Under the pieces are notes generated by a model. That model saw only the letters and a list, made by a program, of their open reading frames with translations, had not been told where the DNA came from and did no database searches. From positions 36,067,229 through 36,131,228 of the forward strand of contig CM049314.1 in the NCBI GenBank assembly GCA_026874595.1: 64,000 nt of DNA. The letters are read 5' to 3'. Made by a program: the position numbers and the translations under genes. Shown here one piece after another: positions 10,401-20,284 of this stretch (positions within the stretch are counted from its first letter, which is position 1; every line of letters begins with the position of its first letter). This DNA is from Sipunculus nudus. Its lineage: Eukaryota > Annelida > Sipuncula > Golfingiida > Sipunculidae.

Positions 10401-12291
10401 TCAGCCCATAACATTAATCTTTCGTTCAAAATTTTGGTAAATAATTTGCCTACTGTATTTAAAAGAGCTATGCCTCTGTAGTTATTTGGGTCATTTATAT
10501 TTCCATTCTTATGCAAAGGAAATAAAATTGCTTTAGACCATTCGTCGGAAAATTGTCCACATGAGAAGACTTGATTAAATAATTTTTCTAATAGTGGTAC
10601 TAAAATAACCTTATTTTCTTTTAATAATTCTACAGAGATACCATCAGGTCCAGGTGTTTTACCATTTTGTAGTTTAGATAGTTGTCTTGATATTTCAGTT
10701 TGATTTATATTATAATTTACTTCCATGTCAAAAATATTATCATCTACCTGTTCATAATATTCATATTTATTCATCTCAGTCATATAACTAATATTTATAT
10801 TGCTTACATTATCTGTTAATAATTTTTTAAAAAATGTTATCCATTCTTCTCCAGTTATATTATTGTTTACCTTCTTTCTTTTGTGAGTTTTCATTTTTCT
10901 AAAGATTTCATTGGCTGTAGAGCAAGAAGTTAATTGTTCAAACTTTCTTTTGGCTATTTCCTTTTGAAGTCTGGTACATTCTGCTTTAAATTTGGCTTTT
11001 ATTTGTTTATATATAATGAAATCTAAATTATTATTTGTACATCTAAATTTATTTAAAGCTTCATATTTTCTCCTTTTTAGCCTTGAGCAAGTAATATTCC
11101 ACCATTCTGGTTGAGATTTTTTCTTATTATTCATCTTTTCCATTTTTACAAATGTTTTTTGAGCTATGTAGAGAATTAAGTTTTTCAAGTGAACTGCTCC
11201 ACTTTCTGTGTCTGTCATTAAAATAAATTCCAAATTTGTGATTTTATGAGTTACCTCATTGTCACTAAAGACATCATATATATTATCATTTTTTCTCCGG
11301 TACTGAATCCAGTCTTCATATCTATCCTTATTTTCACCCAAATTTATTCTATTTTCAATTTTAAATTTAGTTGTTATTGGAAAATGGTCTGAAAAGTCTT
11401 CATTCAAGACCTCAAATGTTTTAAAGTTATCAAAAATATCAGAGCTAGTGATAATATAATCTATTAATGATTTACCTTGTGTTGACATGTAAGTTAGTTC
11501 TCCTTCATAGTCAGGTTGCACTCTGCCATTTAAAACATGTACATTTAAACTTATGCATAGTTGCTGTAGTGAATATCCCCATTTATTTATTGTATCATCC
11601 TTTGATTTTCTAGGTAAATTAAAAGAGTCACTATTGTATGCATCTATTTGAACACAGTCCAAGTAATCATCTTCCAAGTAGTCGTTCAAGTTACCCATTC
11701 TAGCATTAAGATCCCCCAATATTATAAAGTTCACATCATCATATCTTGTCAAAAGTTCTACTAATATATCTTCTAAAAATGTTATAGATTAGTAGAAATT
11801 AATTAGAGACATTTAATCAGCTATGCATGGTGTTTAATAAATACAGATACTAAATATATTTGTGGCTGTATATATTTAGAGCACTGGATAATTTTAATTT
11901 TACTTCGCATTTTTTAATATCTTAAAATAAGTTATTGTTATTTGGGTTAATTTAATGATTATCTTCATAAGTTTCAATAATTTTTTTATATATTTTATTA
12001 AAAATATGTTTGTTACCTTTTGTATGGAATGAAGATATAATGCCGAGCGTCGTAAGAAGGTTCTCACATGATAATTCTAGCATTTGTAAATTTGAATAAA
12101 AAAAGGAATTAAATATTGAAACTTGTTTAAAACTTACCTGAACGCATGCACGCTGCCAGGGTACCTCCAAGACTTGTCTTGGTGTCCTTGTACTGCTCGA
12201 CTACCTCAGGGGTCACGTGCTTCTTCAATAAAGATTTACAGTCTTTGGCTGCCAAAAGTTTCTCGCTGAGATCTTTCAGTTCGGGATCCAT
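4307..12291 (-). CDS. AK: Arginine kinase (six coding exons)
   Basis: The gene encodes a cytosolic phosphagen kinase that reversibly transfers phosphate between ATP and arginine, buffering ATP in muscle, neurons and sperm. Joined exons 12291-12138, 7274-7003, 6588-6440, 5677-5512, 5071-4891 and 4455-4307 give 1071 bp, 356 aa plus stop, the usual length for a single-domain enzyme. All introns are GT-AG. The N-terminal guanidino-kinase domain contains the specificity loop DSGVGIY (57-63). The catalytic domain holds STRVRVGRS with R123 and R125, NEEDHLR with catalytic Glu224, R228, CPSNLGT with reactive Cys270, R307, and the flexible loop GEHTES with Glu312. All expected active-site residues are present, so the product should be functional. 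Intron 1 (12137-7275) is long and holds a LINE insertion and a C15 tract; the other introns are short and AT-rich. A TATA box lies about 95 bp upstream of the ATG. Confidence 0.97.
4891..5071 (-). CDS. AK: Arginine kinase exon 5
   Basis: The exon encodes residues 248-307, with [17 protein letters not shown] carrying the family signature and reactive Cys270. The donor is CAGAG/GTAAGT. Confidence 0.95.
5512..5677 (-). CDS. AK: Arginine kinase exon 4
   Basis: The exon encodes residues 192-247, including [10 protein letters not shown] and the catalytic NEEDHLR segment with Glu224. The reading WCNEED has Cys221 where many relatives have valine, a conservative feature outside the catalytic set. 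Confidence 0.95.
6440..6588 (-). CDS. AK: Arginine kinase exon 3
   Basis: The exon encodes residues 143-191 plus two bases, including GTYYPLKGM and DHFLFNDHD, both standard in the family. The donor is GACAG/GTAAAC. Confidence 0.95.
7003..7274 (-). CDS. AK: Arginine kinase exon 2
   Basis: The exon encodes residues 52-142: the DSGVGIY specificity loop, the DYHKVPG segment, and STRVRVGRS with the first two phosphate-binding arginines. It is flanked by TTGCAG/GTGTTG and AACAAG/GTAAAT. Confidence 0.95.
7758..7772 (+). repeat. C15 homopolymer in arginine kinase intron 1
   Basis: An uninterrupted run of 15 cytosines. It is one of about ten poly-C or poly-G tracts of 12-21 bases in the window. Confidence 0.9.
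8272..11786 (-). mobile_element. 5'-truncated LINE inserted in arginine kinase intron 1
   Basis: The element lies on the minus strand, like the host gene. It is bounded by a perfect 11-bp target-site duplication GATTAGTAGAA at 8261-8271 and 11787-11797. Its 3' end has a GGGCCTGAGGCC hairpin, then TTTTCAGAATAAAAC and a tail of four ATTC units. The 5' end stops inside the endonuclease, typical of aborted reverse transcription. A 990-codon ORF is intact, so the insertion is young. A second (TAAA)-like run lies between the ORF and the 3' end at 8738-8763. The tail of short tandem repeats and the domain order fit CR1/L2/jockey-like elements; the exact clade is not determined. Confidence 0.9.
8780..11752 (-). 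CDS. LINE ORF2: partial endonuclease, reverse transcriptase, C-terminal zinc motif
   Basis: The frame opens at the 5' truncation (about 11781); the first ATG gives 990 aa. It begins with the C-terminal half of an APE-type endonuclease: GDLNAR (residues 13-18) and SDHFPI (about 120). The reverse transcriptase follows from about residue 370, with [35 protein letters not shown] and catalytic FADD at about residue 597. The C-terminus has CPFC...[11 protein letters not shown], a zinc-ribbon-like motif near residue 920. The N-terminal endonuclease half is missing, so this copy should not encode a complete enzyme although no stop or frameshift is seen. Confidence 0.92.
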   Translation of the reverse strand: MTRYDDVNFIILGDLNARMGNLNDYLEDDYLDCVQIDAYNSDSFNLPRKSKDDTINKWGYSLQQLCISLNVHVLNGRVQPDYEGELTYMSTQGKSLIDYIITSSDIFDNFKTFEVLNEDFSDHFPITTKFKIENRINLGENKDRYEDWIQYRRKNDNIYDVFSDNEVTHKITNLEFILMTDTESGAVHLKNLILYIAQKTFVKMEKMNNKKKSQPEWWNITCSRLKRRKYEALNKFRCTNNNLDFIIYKQIKAKFKAECTRLQKEIAKRKFEQLTSCSTANEIFRKMKTHKRKKVNNNITGEEWITFFKKLLTDNVSNINISYMTEMNKYEYYEQVDDNIFDMEVNYNINQTEISRQLSKLQNGKTPGPDGISVELLKENKVILVPLLEKLFNQVFSCGQFSDEWSKAILFPLHKNGNINDPNNYRGIALLNTVGKLFTKILNERLMLWAENHKRFLEEQAGYRRNYSTIDNMFTLMALTESYLSKKKGRFYAIFIDFSKAFDSIQHQLLFHVLHKIGIRGKTYNILKSMYSKLKSCVLTENGLTDYFSCTTGTRQGCMISPLLFTFFMNELYFKLHSEEEGIFISSETRSLSMLLFADDVVCFADTVGRLQMQINKLETFCDLYGMKVNMNKTKILVFRNGGVLRRCEKWYYKGKPIDVVSSYKYLGGIFTSFLKWSKMKEHLGIQANKAVIMIKQFISRYKHLTIDQSLFLFDRMVLPILCYGSELWGHESCDNIESVQNKFCKYILKINYSSPTAAALGECGRLPLKIHYVFRCIKYWTKILKMTPNRYPKQLYYKLYRLDELGRKTWATKIKNLLFSLGFGYIWIFHDLGDTQLFLLQLHQRLKDIYSQEWSNNFSSNKRLETYSVFKSLLTMEMYLKVVMNINYKTSLAKLRCSSHNLQIEKGRHDKIHWTERNCPFCLNHGEALVETEYHFMMKCPLYNDLRIKYLFKHGKISFVSLMTNKNPAVINNLAAFVYHAFKRRNDQI
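11798..12137. other. Arginine kinase intron 1, 5' part
   Basis: AT-rich intron sequence between the LINE and exon 1. No gene or clear repeat is seen. Confidence 0.5.
12138..12291 (-). CDS. AK: Arginine kinase exon 1 (start codon)
   Basis: The exon encodes residues 1-51 plus one base, starting [13 protein letters not shown], the short N-terminus found in many molluscan-type enzymes. The donor is CAG/GTAAGT. An acceptor-like TGCTTTTTCAG lies 16 bp upstream of the ATG, so a spliced non-coding leader is an alternative to direct transcription from the nearby TATA box. Confidence 0.95.
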
Positions 12292-12384
12292 TTTCAAATT
12301 TGTTCGTCTGAAAAAGCACTGAAATGCAAACCTAGGGTGGCCTATCGCTTCAGCTTCTGTACCGAACGCCGATGCTATGATTGG

Positions 12385-12390
12385 TTTATA
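12385..12390 (-). promoter_or_regulatory. Candidate TATA box of arginine kinase
   Basis: The minus strand reads GCATATAAACCAATC here, about 95 bp before the ATG, which would place transcription start about 65-70 bp upstream of the ATG. A CCAAT word lies just downstream of the TATA rather than upstream, so it may have no meaning. The TATA lies between 9-bp inverted arms GATGCTATG (12371-12379) and CATAGCATC (12445-12453). Confidence 0.4.
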
Positions 12391-12459
12391 TGCAAGTCGG
12401 TGGACGGGCGGTATCCGACAGACACAGGTTTGAACCTGCACCACCATAGCATCAGCTTA

Positions 12460-15186
12460 ATCTCCATGGCTCGTATATACCAGAGCTGTTCCTGCCTTAC
12501 AATCATTAATTTCATAATTAATATATTATGCATAATTCTACCCAAGACCATTAGGGAAGTCAATGGAACCTGGAATATACGTCGGATTACAAAACGCATT
12601 TCTTTTAATTACCACCCACCAACGACGTTAGCCATTGTTATATTCCATCCCTATTCGGACCCTCCTCATCTAATGAGATTTTCCCGTAATGGTTTAAAGA
12701 AAGGTTCTTATAATCTTGGAAATTCCAACGAATGCAGATTATCGATACAAAGGCTGCACGCCAGTCAAAACTCCTCAATTCATTCCTACGTCAGTGAAAA
12801 TCTAAAACTCCTTATCATTCAAGACAGCATTGTATAAGACGTGAACCCCAAAAGCCCCTGAACTATTTTCTCGAAGGTAACAGACGTGATTACATCCACC
12901 ATGCCCGGATACGTCCTGACTTCAGTCGTGTAAACTGCATTCTCTTTGGATTTAACTTTGATTCAAATGTTTACTCTCTGAAGAAACAGTTGTTCATTAT
13001 TTCTTAGAAATAATTCATCTATTTAAAAAAAATAATGTTTTACTTGACCATGCAGGTACACTGACTGAAAGTTACCCTAAGAAAATCAGTATTTACCTTT
13101 GCGGAAGCTATTGACTGACTCCGCAAAAGCGGATCGAACATGCGGATCGAGTATAATTCATATTTTTTAGGTTTTTATTTTTTTATATTTTGTCCACACA
13201 CTTGACTCCGAAAGTACTTTATAGCTTAGATAAAATTTTGTTTAAAGGTGAACCGTGGACCCGGAAAGAAGACATGATAGATTGATTTCGGACGGATAAG
13301 TTAAAAAATTAGGGAGTGTCAGTTAAATGTTATTTTGAATATGATTTAGGAGCGAGTACATTTTTGTCTGGTAACACAACGTCTAGATAATGCTCCAAAT
13401 GTATTTAAATGCTATTTCTGGAGGGTTGGCCTGTGAGCAAAGGCTGTAGTGTTGACAATTATTAACGCGTCGATTCAATATACAGGTTGTGATCTCGACT
13501 GATCTTGTTTGATTACACAATACATCCTTAAGAATTTCAGTAACATTCTCATAAAGATACCACTGAATATATATGAAATATTGAGGTATGGTCGGCTTAT
13601 GGATTGAAGGTTGTGGCGCATACGTCGATTGCCATCGCCCACCGGGATGAGTGCGGGAGAAAAATGCAACAAATTGTTAAATGCTTGATTAAGCCTTCTG
13701 GATTCAGGCATTCTACATCCGGGGTCCCAAAGTATAGCCTTTTAAGAGCCTGCCCAGACCTGAGTGGTATCCGTTGGTCCGTCCATCCGTGACGCCTGTT
13801 ACGTATATTATCTCAATAACAGTTCAAATATTTGCCCTTAAATGTTCACTGAAGACTTGTATCTGGGAAAGCTTTGGAAAGTGTTAGCAAAATTACATAA
13901 CAGTCAGATATCTTCTTCTTCTAATACTTGTGAAGAGAATTTGGTCCACTTTTGCCCTCAGTGAAACCGCGTTGTGTATGACACTGTGTTATACCTCATT
14001 TTTAAGGATATTGTTCTCACAGTGAACTCGCCGATATGGGAATAAATAACTTTTAATGGATACATCAATTTAAGGGATTTTTGCGTGGTTTTAAAATTGC
14101 GTAGAGGCTATCACCGAGAATAGCCGGATTGCTATCGGCAAAGACCGGAATGTCTTTGTGCTAGTTTAGTTATCAACACATCACAAACAGGCGTGTGCCA
14201 CAATCGGAGGATCAAGGTCTATTGTTTATATGATTAACCCCTGCTGTCAATGACGGATTTAAGCATATTGACAGGGGGTAAACTGGCCATGACAGGGGGT
14301 AAACTGGCCGCTTGCATGGTCAGTAAATGTGAAAAAACATGTGACTCTTGAATTAGGAAAACGAGGGTCCAATCCAGGAGGTTTAATGATAAAACCTAAT
14401 TAAAGGTCCCAAGGTCTTGAAAAGTAATTGGGGAGGTTCAGGCCGCAAAAAATGGTCTGAAACCCTCAATAAGGGTTGCGGCGGCTAATACGGGGAGGGG
14501 GACGGGTCCGGACCCACTTTTGCAAAACTTTTCAACTCATTTAATACACCCCCCCCCCCCCTTTCAGGCCCGATAAAAAGCCCGGTTTATCAGCTAGTAT
14601 TATATATAGTCACATTACAACAACATCATGAGCGTACGCAGTTTGTTTTTCTTTTGCATCGGCAGGAGAGGGGGTGACCAAAATGGAGGAAGGATCAAAG
14701 TATATTTATATTCAAAGAGATGGTATGGAGGCTTTGAACCCCCTCTTTTCAGCAACTTTGAAGGGTTTCAAACCAATATTTGGGAACTGAACACCCCACC
14801 TCCGCCCCTTTCCATAATCCTGGATCCGCCCGTGATTTACCATTTATAATACAGAAACCCTGTGGTCCTACTCATGGACCAGGTTTAATATATAAGACAA
14901 CGTGTGTAGTACACCGATCATCCAGATTTTCTTTTTAGGCTCATTCGACGGATAAAAATTAAGGATAACAGTTTTCTAACAATCATCCCCTAAACCCCTT
15001 TGTTCCCTACATCTAAAACTATAGTTTACTTAATATGGACACACAGTGTATCATAATCTGCTGCTCACTGGCTGGCCACCTTCCCTTTTTATATGTAGTG
15101 CTGCACAGCGTGCGATGAAAGTTAAAATGACCGTACACCTGCGTTCTAAAACCACGCATGCATCTTGTTCAAGATGCTAGGTATCA
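12460..15186. other. Intergenic stretch upstream of arginine kinase
   Basis: No host exon could be supported. The stretch holds a C13 run (14549-14561), a 21-bp direct repeat (14269-14309), and at about 13770-13790 a short CCGTCCATCCGT run like those in the pearl-type elements further on. Short open frames here lack recognisable motifs. Confidence 0.5.
14269..14309 (+). repeat. 21-bp direct repeat, two copies
   Basis: TGACAGGGGGTAAACTGGCC occurs twice head to tail, separated by one base. Confidence 0.85.
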
Positions 15187-15450
15187 GCTTTATTGCCTGC
15201 GTCAGAATATGCTTCCATTCCCGTTCATGTGTTTGTGTGTGTATTTTATTCACGTAATCATGAACGGGAATTTTCATGGCACCTCGGGAATGGGCCAATG
15301 AAGAATCGATTGGATTTTGCTGTGGGTCCGGATTATGATCCGGACCCAGGAAGGATTTCCAGGAATATTCACAAATGTGCAGTCACATATGCATGATTGT
15401 AATTGGGAATATTGGCCGAATAAGTGAATGGAAACACTTTTGGGGGAACT
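15187..15450 (+). repeat. Dispersed repeat, copy 1
   Basis: This segment is similar over about 260 bp to 23200-23480 in the same orientation. Shared landmarks are CGTTCATG/GTTCGTG with GTGTTTGTGTG, TAATCATGA, GGGCCAATGAAGAATCGATT, GTCCGGATTATGATCCGGA and the ending AATATTGGCCGAATAAGTGAATG. The function is unknown. A shorter, weaker match in reverse orientation lies at about 31315-31385. Confidence 0.65.
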
Positions 15451-16220
15451 AATGCACCAATGAACCTTGGATTGATAACACGTGCTAAGGAGTACCTCAC
15501 ATTAAGGACCGCCGACATGGTCGAGGCCTATACATTCCAGACAATTTCTATTGATTGATTAGAGTCTTCTTATTTGCCGCCAGATCTTGTCGCTCAGAAT
15601 AACGGATGGAACAGCGTCAGTTCCAGTGAAAAGTGTTAATTTTACCAAAATTACTTCGAAAGAATGGCATGACTGGTTCATACAATTGAACATTACATAT
15701 ATTTTGATTAAGAATATACATTTTGTTACTTACATTTACAATACTTTTGGTTCCATTGTCTTTTAAAGGTCTCATGTTATTTATTTTTTTTCAGTTCGCC
15801 ATTCAGTGGTTACAGCTGAGCAAAATGTTCACCATATATGTAAATAAAAGTGTAGAGCTTCAGATATCAAATATCATATAATAAAGGTATTTTTATCAAC
15901 AAAATGGCTAACAAGCTGGCATGTTATATTTATGACGCACAACAGGTCAGGGCTTATAAGAACTTTATACAGTTTTCCATGTAAATGAAATAATGAATAC
16001 TTTTTAATTCTTGTAATATTAAATTTAATGCTGCACAGAATTATCTTGAGTTTTTATGTGTACTATGTTTTTTTATGTTTTTTTTATATGTACACAAATG
16101 TTTGATATTTTCCGCACGGTACACTGTGCACTCACATAAGCATATTGAAACAAGCAGGAAAAATTAAACTGATTTAATAGGTAGACAGCGATCAGCCAAA
16201 ATTGTGATCTATACTGTGAG

Positions 16221-16228
<8 letters not shown>

Positions 16229-16294
<66 letters not shown>
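16229..16294 (+). repeat. (TA)n array
   Basis: A 66-bp pure TA array directly left of a MITE-like element. Confidence 0.95.
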
Positions 16295-16298
<4 letters not shown>

Positions 16299-16450
16299 CA
16301 GTAAAACCTCGATATTACGTTAAAGTGGTCGCACTTGCGAGGTTGTCGTCTTACCGAGGTCTTATATAAAGAGCGAATAGAATCTGGATCTGTAAAAAGT
16401 GGTCGTTTTTTAGGTGGTCGCTAAACCGAGATGTTTGTTAGGCGAGAATT

Positions 16451-16453
<3 letters not shown>
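16299..16453. mobile_element. MITE-like element (pogo/Tigger-type ends) inside a TA array
   Basis: The segment starts CAGTAAAACCTCGATA and ends GCGAGAATTTACTA, which are imperfect inverted repeats. The interior holds GTGGTCG words near both ends. It sits between two TA arrays, as expected for an element that duplicates TA on insertion. No coding capacity is visible. A weakly similar stretch (AATAAAACCTGTGTAATAAAA) lies at 17318-17420. Confidence 0.5.

Positions 16454-16506
<53 letters not shown>
16454..16506 (+). repeat. (TA)n array
   Basis: A 53-bp TA array directly right of the MITE-like element. Confidence 0.95.
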
Positions 16507-16509
<3 letters not shown>

Positions 16510-16612
16510 CCACGCGTTTGACAACAGAGCGGAAGAATCCCGGTTTTCACCCTTATGTTTCCTCGGAGGCAGAATGGTGTAAACTCGAATGAACCTCTGA
16601 AATTCGCTCTAC

Positions 16613-16935
16613 AGTCTAAAGGGACCTATTCACATACGAGATATGTTTAATATACATGGTATATAGTGTTTTCTCTTTCAATATGATATCGGACGATATT
16701 TCTTTCTAAAACCGTTTGCTAACTCCTGAACACAATTGCACCTGGAGCGGTTGGTGGTGCAAAATATAAACAAAGCGCGCAAGCAAACTACTGCCGTACA
16801 TAAATAATTTTTTTAAGCTTCCAAGCTTCTTTGTTTAGGGAGTCCTCTGGACCCACGAGGACTGGATTTACTCACTGTGTGCTAGGATGGTTTTGTTGGG
16901 AATTCTTTATTAGCCAATATAAGATAATATACGTA
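16613..16935 (+). repeat. Dispersed repeat B, copy 1
   Basis: This is similar in blocks to 24322-24780 in the same orientation: TAAAGGGACCTA at the start, GTTTGCTAACTCCTG in the middle and GCTAGGATGGTTTTGTTGGG near the end. The overall identity is modest. Confidence 0.45.
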
Positions 16936-18040
16936 TTACTGCAAAATATTATGTACCTGTAATGATAGGATATAAGTCCTGGAATATCCTAGACCCGCAG
17001 ATCTATCTTCTATGTACTACTAATATGTTCCTGTTTGTTTGTTTGTTTATCCCCGAAAACCTGCAGAAACGGGCCATGGAAGTGGGCCAGTTTTGCCGTC
17101 AGCGTCATATCACAACATCACACCGACTTCACCTTGGCCCATTACCACTAAGACATAATTAATTGCTTCCTTATCGTCCACCAGACGTCGCTACCTTACA
17201 GGGCTAGGTAGTTGTCTGACTTCAGCGTCTGGGGACACACATCTCGGCAATATACATGCCTCTGCAACTGGACCCCATTTTCTAGTACAAACCTAACACA
17301 GAGAAGGCTTAAAACAATAAAACCTGTGTAATAAAACCACCCGTGAGACTCGATAAGAGTGGCCTTAATTAACAGTTGGTCGTATTGGATGCGTCACTAA
17401 TAACCAATGTGAATGCTTACGGATTATTCAAGGTCGATCTTATCAAGTGGCCATGCAACAGGTCATTGGCTTTAAAATCAAATAGCTAAGCTTACATAAG
17501 CATTTATTTCATCAATCCTTTGAATCATTAATATTATTTATTCAGAAGTAGTCAATGGTTTTTCGGTGTATATAGTTCGGATATATTGGGCACAGATCGT
17601 AACAAGAAGACATTCAGACTGGACCTCTATGATAAAACATAATTAGAACATCACCTTAAAATATTTGTAATTATGAAGTATTTATATTAAAACAAACGAA
17701 GATGATTCATAAAACAGATAACATGAATTTATTTATAGAAAAAATTGTCAATATATGCGTGAAAGGAAAATTTCCTCTGATAGAAAAAACATAACCGTTA
17801 ATATTTTAACGGAAATCTAATAATGTTGGTTCCGAATTGAAAGAAAAGACGAAGTATTTCAACATATTGTTTTTCTTTGAGTACTCAATAAATGTTGATA
17901 ATGCTGCGGCCAAACAGCTCGTATTCAATGAGTAAAATATATTTTAAATAAGATTTAATCAAACATTTGTAAAGAATGGTTTAATGAGTTATTTCATTGA
18001 ATGATCCGTATGCTTTGACCTTGGCACAACCGGAAGTGCG
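16936..18040. other. Intergenic stretch and 3' flank of the vasopressin-type gene
   Basis: No gene is seen. On the minus strand, ATTAAA words downstream of the vasopressin-type stop (for example near 17956) are the best poly(A) signal candidates close to the gene. A canonical AATAAA appears only near 17730. Confidence 0.4.
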
Positions 18041-18180
18041 TCACTTGACCCTGAGGATGCGCAGCATGCACCGTGCGTCCATCCGACGAAAATTGCATTC
18101 ATCATTTCGGGCCAGCCTTACTAATTTCGCTGTCATTCGTTGACGGTTTTCTTGGCATGCTTCATCAATACGACAGCTAT
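18041..18180 (-). CDS. Vasopressin-type precursor exon 4: last neurophysin cysteines and C-terminal tail
   Basis: After the split Asp codon it reads SCRIDEACQ, giving cysteines 13 and 14. A basic tail of 37 residues follows, QENRQRMTAKLVRLARNDEC onward, ending ILRVK and TGA. The tail has two extra cysteines. A C-terminal extension after neurophysin also occurs in known molluscan conopressin precursors. Confidence 0.9.
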
Positions 18181-19733
18181 CTGAAATTGATAAATTATGA
18201 TAATCAGTATCATAATGACCCATCATGGTTTTATTGTTTTATACACAGAAGGGTTTATCATTAAAATAAAAATTATCAACCTTCTCTATTAAAAAGAAAA
18301 ATGCCATTAAAGATACCAAATAAAGTATTATACTTTAATTTTAGAATTTGGGCGTGGTAGTAAAAGCATTAATCCGACCTAAACATGGCCGATACGCGTC
18401 CTCGTGCCAACAAACTCTTTCCACGTTTAGATGTTGACATTTTTTATTATAACTAGCTCCGTCAATATAACATTGGAACCCAAGAACAATTTTATAGCGT
18501 ACTACAGAAAATCTCTTTTGTTGTATATGTTTAATGCATTATTTCTGTATTAGGTCTCACTGTATAACTATAAAGGACACATAAATGTGAAAGAAACAAA
18601 ACTACACCTTCAATACAGCAGATGCCAGGCGCGGTGCATCTTCCTCTTCCGGCACACCGACTTCCGTCAACCGCGCAAGGATATCGACTGGGTTCGGCAA
18701 GCGAGCAAATCTGAAAGACAAATAGTGTAACACATTTCTTCTACACTTGTCCTACACCTGACTATGTTCCCCGCATACAGTCCCCATCCAGACTCGCTCA
18801 ATATGAATGTTAACGAATGTATGACTTTCTGAAATAAGTACACCATAATTCAGGAAATTAATCTAAAAGAAGCATGATAAAATTTGTTCCAAGTTCGAGG
18901 ATTTCCTGTTTTCGTGACCATGACACAATTTATATATAGTGTTGATTTTGAATTCATACCATGGAAACCATGCACTTTTAACACATGGCTTACATATCTT
19001 CTTATCGTCATGATTTATCCTCGTTAATAATCCAGGTTCTAAACTAAAATAAATAGGCTGGAAACAGAAACTTGCAGTCGTGATTAACTGTTGAATCCGA
19101 AGTCTCAACATCTAAATGAGTAAGATTAAACAGCTTGCTGACTTTCTCAAGTTAGTACGTGTTTTCGATTAATGTTTATGAGCGAGCATCTTCATGCAAA
19201 ACATGTTTATTTATTAGATTATCATCTAGCAGTCAGTTTGATTTGATCACAAATCATAGTGTAGAGGGATCTTTTAAAATCTTTTTCAACTTATGAAATG
19301 GTTATTTACTCCGATAAATCCGTGTCTAAATATTCATATAGTAATAGCTCCTCGAGTAACTGCTATGACAAATGACATGTACAATAACTGTATTTGATTT
19401 TTATCGAGATGGGAGGCACTGTTTAATCACATAGTGAATTTCTCTAACTACAGGTGCGTCATTTCTTTTCAGCCTTCAGGAAAGAAATATCTGAAGGAAA
19501 TTTTGTTAAAATAATGTTTATACCTTTATTGACATAAAACTCTGTTATTTCATAATGGTTTCCATATGTAATATAAAGTATCAAAAGTATTCACATAAAC
19601 ATGTGTTGACCGGACCATATATACAGTCAAAACGAAATTGCGATTTTAAGCTGTTGACAGTTTAACATATTAAGAAATACCAAGAGGTGGGAGCCAGTAA
19701 ATTTAAATGAAGTTGAGAGCGGGAAGTGAAAAG

Positions 19734-19799
<66 letters not shown>

Positions 19800-20220
19800 T
19801 CTGAAAGATAGACTTCTGAAAGCGTTTTTTATAATCTGAATCGCAGATCATCAGACTAAAAACATTCTCTGGTGAGTGCATATCGAACAGCTCTACATAC
19901 AATGAAAAGTACATTATCGGTCGTAACTTTATTCTCTGATTGTGGCGTCAATATATTTTCAAGGGTGCGGAGGGATGACACGAAGGGATGCATAGTATTT
20001 TATTGAGAAATTGTTCAATTACACATTTACATGTGATTTCATGCTCTCGCAATCTTCAGATCTGATCTGTTAACGGTGTAGTTATGTAATAATGCGATGA
20101 AGCACTCAGCCATTGTCTGTAACTGAGCGTTTTCATAATTAAAGACTATGTACGTGCTCTTAGCATCCCGCTAATAGAGCACTATCGGATTCGTCCTGCA
20201 AACATATTTACTACTGGTAC

Positions 20221-20284
<64 letters not shown>

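Noticed and set aside
12371-12453. tRNA-like stretch with 9-bp closing arms and a GGTTTGAACC loop-like word
   Set aside because: The T-arm-like word is not correctly spaced from the outer stem, there is no D arm or A box, and the length fits no standard cloverleaf.
16073-16297. Open frames consisting of alternating Tyr-Ile, here and at other TA arrays
   Set aside because: They are translations of (TA)n microsatellites.
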